Positions 22,629 to 33,765 of a DNA stretch of 34,589 nucleotides are shown here, one piece after another. The DNA is from Ruminococcus sp. (GTDB taxonomy: Bacteria; Bacillota; Clostridia; Oscillospirales; Acutalibacteraceae). Every line of letters begins with the position of its first letter. Within the stretch, counting starts at the first letter, position 1. The position numbers were made by a program, and so were the translations under genes. The notes below the pieces were generated by a model. That model was not told the DNA's origin. It saw only the letters and a program-made list of their open reading frames with translations, and did not search any database. The DNA is taken from NCBI GenBank assembly GCA_017384945.1, contig JAFNSO010000097.1, positions 1 through 34,589 on the forward strand, written 5' to 3'.

Positions 22629-22659
22629 ACGGGGCCGACCGTTTGCCGGTCAGCCCCGT
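22629..22659 (-). terminator. terminator of the second secreted protein (minus strand)
   Basis: ACGGGGCCGACCG (22629-22641) pairs with CGGTCAGCCCCGT (22647-22659) with one mismatch. On the minus strand it is followed by TGTATTTTTAA. Confidence 0.88.
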
Positions 22660-22665
22660 GAAGGA

Positions 22666-24144
22666 TTATTTAATTTTGAACTTAAGCTCGATTGTCTTTG
22701 ATTTTGACTTGTAGGATTTTGTACCCTTCGCAGTAATCTTGACCTTGAGCTTGTAGGTTCCCTTCTTGGCTTTCTTGAACTTCTTGATTGTGATAACGCC
22801 CTTTGAGCTTACCTTGACGAGCTTTTGGATGCTCTTTGTTGTGTAGCTCTTCAAAACCTTGCAGGTGACCTTGCCCTTTGCTTTCTTGATTGTGATTGCG
22901 CCCTTGAGCTTTGTTGATTTGTTCTTCTTGACCTTTGAAAGCTTGACTGACTTCTTGTTTGACGTCTTGACAGTCATCGGGTTAGCCTTCTTAGTCTTTG
23001 AGGCTGTGGTCGGCTCTGTAGCGGCTGTGGTAGCCTCTGTAGCGGATGTGGTAACCTCTGTAGCGGATGTGGTAGCCTCTGTAGCCTGAGTGGGCTCGGT
23101 TGTAACGGGTTCGGTTGTTACAGGCTCGGCTGAGGGCTGAGAGGGAGCTACCTCGGTTGAGAAGTCCTGAGAAACTGTCGCGCCGTCTGTGATAAGAGCG
23201 ACGTCCTCGCCGTCCTTGCCCGCGTTGAGCTCCTGAACGTCAAAGTCGACTGTTGTAGCGCCGCCCTTGAGAGCCTTGAACTCAACAACCGCGAGTACAG
23301 CGCCGTCTGTGAACGCCTTGTTCTCCTTGGCTGTGCTTGAGTTGAACTTAACTAGGTTTACAAGTTCTGTGTTGTAAACGGGGTTGATGAGGTTGGGTGT
23401 GTCGAAGCTTACGAGCTGGAGGGCTTCGCCGTCATATCTGAGAGTACCCTGGCAGTCCTCGAGGCTGAGAGCTGTCTTGAGTGTGAACTCGAGCTTGAAG
23501 GTCTCGCCTACGGAATATGTCTCGGAGCGGACAGCGGAGATGTTGGAGGTGATGTCTACTCTTGCTTTGCCCTCGGCTACTGTCTCGGGAGAGGTTGACT
23601 CTCTCTCCGCGGGAGTGTAGGGACCTGTCATTGAAGCAACGGGAACGGTTGTCTCAGCTGTTGTGTCCGCTGCGGCTGTCTCGGCAACGGTTGTATCGGC
23701 AACGGTTGTCTCCTGAGCCTCTGTAGCGGGAGCTGTTGTTGTATCAACAGGAGCGGCGGTCGCGGCTGTTGTATCGGCTACTGTTGTTTCCTGAGCCTCT
23801 GTGGAAGCAGTTGTCTCCTGAGCCTCTGTAGCGGGAGCTGTTGTATCAACAGGAGCGTCGGTAGCGGCTGTTGTTACGTCCTCGATTGCCGAGGTTGTGT
23901 ACATTGTCTCACCCTGAGGTCCTGTGTAGGGAGTGCCGTCGGGGTTAGTGAGCGGCTCTGTGTAGGGTGTGCCGTCGGGGTTGGTGAGAGGCTGTGTGTA
24001 GGGAGTGCCGTCAGGGTTAGTTAGCGGCTGTGTAACGGTGGGCTCTGTGTAAGGAGTGCCGTCGGCATAAGCTGCTACCGTGAATAATGACGCAAGCATT
24101 AATACAGCAAGTAAAACAGCCATGCTCTTTTTAAATGTTTTCAA
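22666..24144 (-). CDS. secreted cohesin-like protein with tandem NPDGTPYT repeats and lysine-rich C-terminus
   Basis: This 492-residue exported protein has a signal peptide (1-27, ending VAAYA-DG), then three near-identical 12-residue repeats (QPLTNPDGTPYT, residues about 39-74). A long Thr/Ala/Glu low-complexity region covers about 85-170. A cohesin-like beta-sandwich follows at about 194-325 (VDITSNISAVRSETYSVGET, TLRYDGEALQLVSF, AVVEFKALKGG). After another Thr/Ala/Glu linker, the C-terminal 110 residues are extremely lysine-rich and beta-like, ending IELKFKIK. This is the same plan as the neighbouring 766-residue protein, minus the CBM26-like modules. No anchor or dockerin is seen. The cationic end could bind teichoic acids or other anionic polymers; this is inference. 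The start is TTG 24144 with AGGAGAG 7 nt upstream. It may bind a partner through the cohesin-like fold. Confidence 0.8.
   Translation of the reverse strand: MKTFKKSMAVLLAVLMLASLFTVAAYADGTPYTEPTVTQPLTNPDGTPYTQPLTNPDGTPYTEPLTNPDGTPYTGPQGETMYTTSAIEDVTTAATDAPVDTTAPATEAQETTASTEAQETTVADTTAATAAPVDTTTAPATEAQETTVADTTVAETAAADTTAETTVPVASMTGPYTPAERESTSPETVAEGKARVDITSNISAVRSETYSVGETFKLEFTLKTALSLEDCQGTLRYDGEALQLVSFDTPNLINPVYNTELVNLVKFNSSTAKENKAFTDGAVLAVVEFKALKGGATTVDFDVQELNAGKDGEDVALITDGATVSQDFSTEVAPSQPSAEPVTTEPVTTEPTQATEATTSATEVTTSATEATTAATEPTTASKTKKANPMTVKTSNKKSVKLSKVKKNKSTKLKGAITIKKAKGKVTCKVLKSYTTKSIQKLVKVSSKGVITIKKFKKAKKGTYKLKVKITAKGTKSYKSKSKTIELKFKIK
22998..23130 (-). repeat. 18-bp-type Thr/Ala/Glu linker repeats
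   Basis: Repeats such as GTAGCCTCTGTAGCGGATGT encode ATEATTSATE-like units between the cohesin-like and lysine-rich parts of the second secreted protein. Confidence 0.7.
23924..24031 (-). repeat. three tandem 36-bp repeats encoding 12-residue units
   Basis: Copies at 23924-23959, 23960-23995 and 23996-24031 differ at only a few positions, and a partial fourth copy lies at 24048-24066. They encode the NPDGTPYT repeats directly after the signal peptide. They are contiguous and in frame, hence not a CRISPR array. Confidence 0.9.
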
Positions 24145-24218
24145 TGGAAATCTCTCCTTTTCAAATTACTAGCTTTCCTGATTAAGCATAGAAAGCCGTT
24201 ATTATATTAATTGTATCA

Positions 24219-24272
24219 AAAAAACAGCGATATTTCTACTGTAATAATACATAAAAATACCCGCTGTTTTTT
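24219..24272 (-). terminator. terminator with large loop after the sulfur/sortase operon
   Basis: AAAAAACAGCG (24219-24229) pairs with CGCTGTTTTTT (24262-24272). The loop is about 32 nt, with weak internal pairing. On the minus strand the stem is followed by the T-run. It is A/T-symmetric and could act on both strands. Confidence 0.65.
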
Positions 24273-24288
24273 GGTAACATTGAAATTT

Positions 24289-24702
24289 TTACACCTTCGA
24301 GAAGTCGGAGATATACTTATTGAGCGCTCCCGAGAGCATCGCTTTGATTTCCTCGGGCTCGTCGGGGAGAACGATCAGAAGCTGACCTCCCTGTCTTATG
24401 AGGTAGCCGTCGGCGGAGGACAGAGGGTTTTTGAGCTTTTTGAGGTCGTCGGGGTTTTTGTTGGCGAGCGCCTTTGAAAGTACGTTCTCAATTCCGTTTT
24501 CCTCGTAAATCCCGAGTCCGCCGATTACGAAAACGACGTTGGTTTTGTCAAAGGCGTCGATTATAAGCGACCCGAGCGACTCGGGGGTCGTCGCGAAAAG
24601 CGAGGTGTGAAAATTGAGCTCGGTGTCCGAAATCGCGCTCTCGAGCGCTCTTTCGCATATGCTCGTCTTGGATGCGAGGTAAAAAATCAGTTCACAGTTC
24701 AT
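24289..24702 (-). CDS. small protein resembling MoaB/CinA molybdopterin-binding fold
   Basis: This 137-residue protein probably has the MoaB/Mog/CinA (MoCF) fold. The middle reads TNVVFVIGGLGIYEENGIEN, similar to the GGLGPT..D pattern of that fold. A later stretch (GGQLLIVLPDEPEEIKAML) resembles the LPG-P-E-ML segment of CinA. It is shorter and more diverged than true MoaB or CinA and lacks the usual PT after the glycines, so the cofactor-binding role may be lost. The similarity is a visual judgement. Start ATG 24702 overlaps the sortase stop (ATGA), so translation is coupled. It is the last gene of the cysteine desulfurase-thiI-sortase operon. Confidence 0.6.
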   Translation of the reverse strand: MNCELIFYLASKTSICERALESAISDTELNFHTSLFATTPESLGSLIIDAFDKTNVVFVIGGLGIYEENGIENVLSKALANKNPDDLKKLKNPLSSADGYLIRQGGQLLIVLPDEPEEIKAMLSGALNKYISDFSKV

Positions 24703-26663
24703 TCTTCTTCTCCTTCGTCGGCCTCGGTCGGAGCCTCGGTCACTGTTTGGGCGGGCTTTGTCGGCTTTGGCTTTGAGGCGGTCTTGATTTTCGTCTTTTT
24801 GTAGACCGCCGCGAGCTTGACGTCGTTGCAAACGATAATCGTGTTAACCGCGCGGCTGAGGTATTTGCGCTTTCCGAAGCCCTTGACCTTCCATTTGCGC
24901 AGGCTGTAGAGGAAGCCTCCGCGCTTGAAGCTCTTGATTTCGGGCAGCTTGACCTTGGTGTTGTACTTGACCTTTTTGTTGATTACGTACTTGCCGCGAA
25001 CCCTGACCTGAATCTTATAGCTCTGCTTTTTCGGGTCGACCGTAGGCTTTTCGGTAGCCTTTGTTGTGGTCGTGGGCTGAGTCGTGGTTGTCGGAGCGGT
25101 GGTCGGCTCGGTCGGAACGGTCACCGTCGTCGGGAGCTGCTCGCTGCCCTTGAGGAGCTTTTTGTTGCCGTCGTACCAATTGATTTTGCCGTTTTTCAGC
25201 TCCTTTTTGAAGGTCGATATCGTCGGGCGGGTGCCTCCGTAGCGGCTGTAGTAGCACTGCGGCCACACCGCCGAGCCGTTGGGACTCGCGGCGCCGACGT
25301 CGACCGTCTCGCTTTCGTTCTTGCGGCATTTGCGCGCGACGACCACGGTTCTGAACTTCTCGAACTCATACGAGCAGGTGACGAGCGACACGATTTGGTC
25401 GCGCTCGTTGGTGGTTACGGGACAGTTGACGAGCGAGCGGATCCTGAGGTTGTAAACATAGTTCATAAACTGCGCCTTGCTCTTGAAGCTTCCGCAGTAG
25501 AAGTCAAAGTACTCGCCCTGATGCGTGTAAACGTTTGATTTAAAGACGGAAATAATCTTGTAGGTCGAGGTTTTTCCGTCGGGGGTGCTTATCTTGAAGG
25601 TCGGGGTCTTTTTGTAGAAGCCCATATCGATCGAGGTTCTGCCGAATTTGAGCAAATCGCCGAACATACTCGCGTCGTCCATGCTGTGACCGTGAATTAC
25701 GACGTTTTTGCTCTTCATACCCTTTTTGCTTCGGTAGTCAATGAAAATCGCGCCGTAGGACGAGGGCTCCTTCTTGAAGTTGTGGTGCAGATAAAACTGG
25801 AAATCCTTGTTGTCGTTTTTGTTCTGGACGATCGGGTAGTTGATCTGGGTGTCCTTCATATGTATCCAGCCGCGGATTTCGCTGTTTGTCGCCTTGAGCC
25901 CCTTCCAGTTGAGCTTTTGCAGCTTCTTTGAGCCCGAGGACTTTGAGCCGTTCTGCTGATAGGCGATAGTCTGGATCTCACTCTGAACGGCGGCGTTCTG
26001 CAAAGGCGCGAACAGGATGTTGTCGAGGAACATATAACCCGCGACGACAAATACGCAGATTGCCGCGAGCATTACGGATTTTCTGACAAGCTCGCTTTTT
26101 GAGTCGCGGCGCAGGGGGATATGTCTTTCAAAGAAGGTCGTGACCCTGAGCGTCCGCTCGGAAATAGAGTAGCCGTCGGGGTAGAGCGCGCTGTTTTCCT
26201 CGAAAACGGAGCAGACTCTTCTGTACAGCTCCTCACGGTGATACGCTTTCATTCCGCGCGGAAGAGCCAGAACGCGGGTGCTCCCGAGGTTGAAGGTGTA
26301 CGCCTTCTTTTCCAGTATATTAATAGAAAAGACGTGCACGCCCTTGCGCTCGTAGGTGACCGTTTCGGGCTGATGAAACGGCGGCTTTTCCCTGTTCTTG
26401 AGCGCCTTAAAAATGCCCTTGAAGTCAGTCTTTACGCGGGTTTTCGGGAGCTTCTGAGCCTTGCTCTCGGCGTGTCTTATGATAAAGGCGAAGCGTGACT
26501 TGAAGCCCTCCTCGCCGCCCGAAAAGCTGTTCTCGACTATGATAAGGTCGGGATTCTTCCCAGCCGCTTTTTTGAGCCTTCTCTCCAGCATAAAGGAAAA
26601 AGGGATGTATTCGGTTTTATCATTTTCGCGCTTTTTGGAAAGCGATAAAACTTGTATGTTCAA
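24699..26663 (-). CDS. class B sortase with large N- and C-terminal extensions
   Basis: Sortases join exported proteins to the cell wall or to each other. In this 654-residue protein residues 1-190 are a predicted cytoplasmic domain of unknown type. A membrane helix (about 196-214) and an extracellular class B sortase core (about 250-445) follow. The catalytic residues are visible: His326 in VVIHGHSMDDASMFGDL, Cys430 in SLVTCSYEF and Arg438 in KFRTVVVARK. The core is followed by about 75 residues, a Thr/Pro linker (PTTAPTTTTQPTTTTKATEK), a basic beta domain resembling InlB-type repeats (YKIQVRVRGKYVINKKVKYN) and a Lys/Pro/Glu tail. Normal SrtB is about 230-250 residues and lacks both extensions. 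The start is TTG 26663 with AGGAG about 8 nt upstream, 12 nt after the thiI stop. No protein with an obvious sorting motif is in the window. Confidence 0.9.
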   Translation of the reverse strand: MNIQVLSLSKKRENDKTEYIPFSFMLERRLKKAAGKNPDLIIVENSFSGGEEGFKSRFAFIIRHAESKAQKLPKTRVKTDFKGIFKALKNREKPPFHQPETVTYERKGVHVFSINILEKKAYTFNLGSTRVLALPRGMKAYHREELYRRVCSVFEENSALYPDGYSISERTLRVTTFFERHIPLRRDSKSELVRKSVMLAAICVFVVAGYMFLDNILFAPLQNAAVQSEIQTIAYQQNGSKSSGSKKLQKLNWKGLKATNSEIRGWIHMKDTQINYPIVQNKNDNKDFQFYLHHNFKKEPSSYGAIFIDYRSKKGMKSKNVVIHGHSMDDASMFGDLLKFGRTSIDMGFYKKTPTFKISTPDGKTSTYKIISVFKSNVYTHQGEYFDFYCGSFKSKAQFMNYVYNLRIRSLVNCPVTTNERDQIVSLVTCSYEFEKFRTVVVARKCRKNESETVDVGAASPNGSAVWPQCYYSRYGGTRPTISTFKKELKNGKINWYDGNKKLLKGSEQLPTTVTVPTEPTTAPTTTTQPTTTTKATEKPTVDPKKQSYKIQVRVRGKYVINKKVKYNTKVKLPEIKSFKRGGFLYSLRKWKVKGFGKRKYLSRAVNTIIVCNDVKLAAVYKKTKIKTASKPKPTKPAQTVTEAPTEADEGEEE

Positions 26664-26675
26664 AGGTTGTCTCCT

Positions 26676-27848
26676 TTAATTTATGTAGGTTATTTTGAGG
26701 TTTTTGAGAGCCGTCTCGATCATCTCGTCAAAGCCGCCCTCGGCTTCCGCCGCCTTTACGCGCTCGAGCACTGGGTTGGTGCGCGGGTGCTTGGGCGTGA
26801 ATACGGTGCAGCAGTCCTCGTAGGGCTCGATCGAGGTCTCGTAGGTGTCGATTTTGTAGGAAATATCGACTATTTCCTGCTTGTCCATTCCGATAAGCGG
26901 TCTGAAAACGGGCATTGAAGCCGCCTCGTCGGTGCAGGCGATTGCGTTTATCGTCTGGCTCGCGACCTGACCTAAACTTTCGCCCGTTATGAGCGCCGAG
27001 CACTTTTTGTCGCGCGCGATACGCTCGGAAATCTTCATCATAATCCTGCGCATAATGAGGGTGAAGTAGTCCTCGGGGCATTTTTCACGGATCGTCTCCT
27101 GAATTTTTGTGAAAGGTACGGTGTACATCGTCATATCGCCGCTGTACTCGGCAACCTTTTTAAGCAGCTTTACGACCTTCTGCTCGGCTCTCTCCGAGGT
27201 GTACGGAGGGCTCGCGAAGTGGATCGCCGTTAGTCTTACGCCGCGCTTTGCCATCATCCACGCCGCTACGGGTGAGTCGAGTCCGCCGCTTATGAGGATT
27301 GCGGCTTTGCCGCCCGTTCCGACGGGGATTCCGCCCGCGCCCCTGATTGCCGCGCCGCGAACGTACGCGCCGAAGTCGCGGATCTCAACCATAACCGTGA
27401 GCTCGGGGTTGTGAACGTCGACCTTGAGGTGGGGGAAGGCGCTGAGAATCGCGCCGCCCGTTTCCTTTGAAATCTCGGGGCTCTTGAACGGGAACTTTTT
27501 GTCGCTCCTTCTAGACTCGACCTTGAAGGTCTTTACGCTTTTAAGCTGCTCGGCAAGGTAGACGGGCGCGGTTTTGAGCACCGATTCGAGGCTCTTTTCG
27601 TCGCACATAATCGCCCTCGAGTAGGCGACTATTCCGAACACCTTTCCGATTTTGTCGCAAACCTCGTCGAGGTCGATGAACTCGTCCTCGGGTATGACGT
27701 AAATCGTCGACTGGGCGAACTTTACAGTGAAGTCGCCGAGCTTTTTGATGCTTTTCTTTATGTTCTTTATGAGCTTGTCCTCAAACTGACGGCGGTTTAA
27801 GCCCTTGAGGACGATTTCGCCCATTTTGATTAAGATTATTTCCTTCAT
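26676..27848 (-). CDS. thiI: tRNA 4-thiouridine synthase ThiI (no rhodanese domain)
   Basis: ThiI activates U8 of tRNA with ATP and inserts sulfur to give 4-thiouridine; it also serves in thiazole synthesis for thiamine. The 390-residue chain has an N-terminal ferredoxin-like and THUMP region (1-165) and the PP-loop ATPase motif SGGLDS (187-192), followed by GVRLTAIHFASPPYT and ITGESLGQVASQT. The conserved YEDCCTVFTPKHP near the C-terminus contains the acceptor cysteine of the PP-loop domain. It lacks the C-terminal rhodanese domain of the E. coli protein, as in Bacillus, where a dedicated cysteine desulfurase supplies sulfur. That desulfurase gene lies 5 nt upstream. Downstream, the sortase follows 12 nt later in the same operon. 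Confidence 0.96.
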   Translation of the reverse strand: MKEIILIKMGEIVLKGLNRRQFEDKLIKNIKKSIKKLGDFTVKFAQSTIYVIPEDEFIDLDEVCDKIGKVFGIVAYSRAIMCDEKSLESVLKTAPVYLAEQLKSVKTFKVESRRSDKKFPFKSPEISKETGGAILSAFPHLKVDVHNPELTVMVEIRDFGAYVRGAAIRGAGGIPVGTGGKAAILISGGLDSPVAAWMMAKRGVRLTAIHFASPPYTSERAEQKVVKLLKKVAEYSGDMTMYTVPFTKIQETIREKCPEDYFTLIMRRIMMKISERIARDKKCSALITGESLGQVASQTINAIACTDEAASMPVFRPLIGMDKQEIVDISYKIDTYETSIEPYEDCCTVFTPKHPRTNPVLERVKAAEAEGGFDEMIETALKNLKITYIN

Positions 27849-27853
27849 ATGTA

Positions 27854-28981
27854 CTACCTTTTCGCTAATTTATTCTTACCCTCGGAAATCGCGCCGACGA
27901 GGGCTTCAACGTCGTCTTTTGTGTTTTCGGCGGAAAAGCTCACTCTCAGCGCGCTGTCGGCTCTGTTTTTGTCAAAGCCCATGGCGCTCAGTACGTGGCT
28001 CGGCTTGCCCTTGGCGCAGGCGCTTCCCGATGAAACGTAGATTTCCCTTTGCGCGAGGAAGTGGAGCATGGTTTCGCTCCTGATTCCCCTGACCGAGAAG
28101 TTGAGAATGTAGGGCAGAGCGTCGTCGGGGGAGTTGATTTCGATGTCCCCGAGGGAAGAAAGCTTTTGCTTGGCATAGGCGCTCAGCTCGCTTACAAGCT
28201 TGTAGTTTCGGCTGATGTCGAACTCGCTTACCGCCTGTCCGAGACCCGCGATCAGCGGAAGAGCCTCGGTGCCGGGACGGAGCTTTTTCTCCTGCTCGCC
28301 GCCGAAAACAAGCGGCTTTATGTGCAGACCCTTTCTGACGAAAAGCGCGCCGACTCCCTTTGGAGCGTGGATTTTGTGACCGCTCACAGAGGCGAGGTCG
28401 ACTCCCGATTTGCCGAGTCTCAGCGGGAGCTTGCCAAACGCCTGAACGCAGTCGCAGTGCAGGAGAGCGGGGCTGTTGTTATTCGTGATTATATTTTTGA
28501 TTTTATCAAACGGAAGGATCGTTCCGATCTCGTTGTTGACCGCCATGAGCGATACGAGGATGGTTTTTTCGTCGATTTTCCTCTCGAAATCCGAGAGCTG
28601 AAAATGTCCGCTTTTGTCGGGGCGTATAAAAACTACCTCAAAGCCGTTTTCTTCGAGGTCTTTCATCGTCTCATACACCGAGCTGTGCTCGATTGCGGTT
28701 GTGACGATTTTGCTTCCGCGTTTTCTGAGCCATTTCACCGCGCCCTGTACGGCAAGGTTGTTCGCCTCGGTGCCTCCGCTCGTGAAGCAGATTTCCTCAC
28801 TTTTCACCTTGAGCGCCTCGGCAATAAGCTCGCGCGCCCTTGTCAGCTCGTTCTCGGCTCTTATTCCGAGTGTGTGAAGCGAGCTGGGGTTGCCGTAGTT
28901 TTTGACCATGAGCTCCATGACCTTCTCCGCGACAGTCCCGCTGACGTGCGTTGTGGCGCTGTTGTCCAGATAATGTTCCAA
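27854..28981 (-). CDS. cysteine desulfurase (NifS/IscS/NifZ type)
   Basis: This PLP enzyme removes sulfur from cysteine as a persulfide and gives alanine; here it most likely feeds ThiI. The 375-residue chain contains YLDNSATTHVSGTVAEKV, FTSGGTEANNLAVQG, TAIEHSSVYETM, HCDCVQAFGKLPL, the PLP lysine Lys203 in VSGHKIHAPKG and the persulfide cysteine Cys322 in SSGSACAKGKPSHVL. The extended Cys loop is the class I (IscS-like) type. The placement directly before thiI matches the nifZ-thiI pair of Bacillus, so sulfur transfer for tRNA or thiamine is more likely than general Fe-S assembly. The start is TTG 28981 with GGAGA upstream. A TATAAT is present on the minus strand at 29031-29026, but its -35 is weak. 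Confidence 0.95.
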   Translation of the reverse strand: MEHYLDNSATTHVSGTVAEKVMELMVKNYGNPSSLHTLGIRAENELTRARELIAEALKVKSEEICFTSGGTEANNLAVQGAVKWLRKRGSKIVTTAIEHSSVYETMKDLEENGFEVVFIRPDKSGHFQLSDFERKIDEKTILVSLMAVNNEIGTILPFDKIKNIITNNNSPALLHCDCVQAFGKLPLRLGKSGVDLASVSGHKIHAPKGVGALFVRKGLHIKPLVFGGEQEKKLRPGTEALPLIAGLGQAVSEFDISRNYKLVSELSAYAKQKLSSLGDIEINSPDDALPYILNFSVRGIRSETMLHFLAQREIYVSSGSACAKGKPSHVLSAMGFDKNRADSALRVSFSAENTKDDVEALVGAISEGKNKLAKR

Positions 28982-29099
28982 GCTATCTTCTCCAAATAGT
29001 AAATTATTAAATCACATACAAATCCATTATACTATATATAACGAAAAAAATAAATAGGTTATTTTGAAAAATCTTGGGAATGGTAAAAAAGGTGATACT

Positions 29100-29534
29100 A
29101 TGATAAATGAACAGGAATACTCTAAAATCGTAAAGAAAAACTCCCCGAACAGCAATACTCCCGTAAACTGCATTAAGGCGTTTTTGGTCGGAGGGGGAAT
29201 CTGCGCGCTCGGGCAGGGGATACTCGAGCTGTACTCGGCGACGGGGCTTTCGTCAGAGCTGTCAAAAACCCTGACCTCGGTGACGCTTGTGTTTCTCGGA
29301 ATCCTATTTACCGCCCTCCACTTGTACGACAGGCTCGCCAAGCACGCGGGAGCGGGAACGCTCGTGCCGATAACGGGCTTCGCGAACTCGATGGCGTCGC
29401 CCGCGATGGAATTCAAAAGCGAGGGCTACGTTCTGGGACTCGGAGCGAAGATGTTCGTAATCTCGGGCTCGGTGTTCGTCTACGGAACGCTCGCCGCGAC
29501 CCTGTGGGGAATAATTTACTTCTTCATAAGATAA
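29100..29534 (+). CDS. spoVAC: stage V sporulation protein AC
   Basis: SpoVAC is a membrane protein of the SpoVA channel that moves dipicolinic acid into the forespore and out during germination; it is also described as mechanosensitive. The 144-residue chain begins MINEQEYSKIVKKNSP. It has several membrane segments (AFLVGGGICALGQGILELY, LTSVTLVFLGILFTALHLYD, FVISGSVFVYGTLAATLWGI) and the family hallmark GAGTLVPITGFANSMASPAM followed by EFKSEGYVLGLGAKMF. ATG 29100 is used because AAAGGTG lies about 6 nt upstream; the in-frame TTG at 29064 has no RBS. spoVAD and spoVAE, which usually follow, are absent. It points to a spore-forming lineage, or one that has kept part of the spore gene set. Confidence 0.93.
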   Translation: MINEQEYSKIVKKNSPNSNTPVNCIKAFLVGGGICALGQGILELYSATGLSSELSKTLTSVTLVFLGILFTALHLYDRLAKHAGAGTLVPITGFANSMASPAMEFKSEGYVLGLGAKMFVISGSVFVYGTLAATLWGIIYFFIR

Positions 29535-29922
29535 CGCCGAAAAACAGGAAAATATTGCAAGCTGCCCGAGCAGCCGTTGATTAACTTTCACTCAAACCAA
29601 GCCTTTCCGAAGGCGGCACAAAAAAAGTGCACAATCTTTGGAAAATAACTTTGGGAATAATTCATAAATTTTTTATATTTACCAACAGACCCGAGTGTTT
29701 CGGGGTATAAATTCCCGAAATGAAAAAAATATAAATATTTCTGTAACAAAATCAGTAAAAAAGCTTGACATTTTGACAAAAGTGTAATAAAATGATAAAC
29801 TAATCGATAATGGGAATTTTTCCGACTTTTTCAAAAACAGACTACAAAATAAAAATGAAATATTAGCACAGTATTTTTTATTTGTCAAGTTCTAATTCGG
29901 AGAAATTTCATAAAATTGTCAG
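29535..29922 (+). other. AT-rich intergenic region before rpoB
   Basis: About 390 bp without a supported gene. It holds no good terminator for spoVAC. GTTTCGGGGTATAAATTCCCGAAAT (29699-29722) contains the weak inverted repeat TTTCGGG/CCCGAAA. The rpoB promoter pair lies at 29765-29801. The remainder is A/T-rich leader of about 150 nt before rpoB. Confidence 0.6.
29765..29801 (+). promoter_or_regulatory. overlapping SigA-type promoters of rpoBC
   Basis: TTGACA (29765-29770), a 17-bp spacer and TAAAAT (29788-29793) form a strong promoter. A second TTGACA (29773-29778) with 17-bp spacing reaches TAAACT (29796-29801), 8 bp downstream. The leader to the rpoB ATG is about 150 nt. Confidence 0.82.
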
Positions 29923-29958
29923 ATGTATAAAACTGATTCAGAAGGAGTTGATAAGCCT

Positions 29959-33747
<3,789 letters not shown>

Positions 33748-33765
33748 TAAGGAGGAGAAAGCGTT

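Noticed and set aside
23924..24066. CRISPR-like direct repeats of 36 bp
   Set aside because: The copies are contiguous with no spacers and encode in-frame protein repeats.
28049..28999. A 316-codon open frame on the plus strand
   Set aside because: Antisense to the cysteine desulfurase, whose motifs are complete.
29923..29958. An rpoB start at ATG 29923
   Set aside because: It has no RBS, while AGAAGGAG sits between it and ATG 29959.
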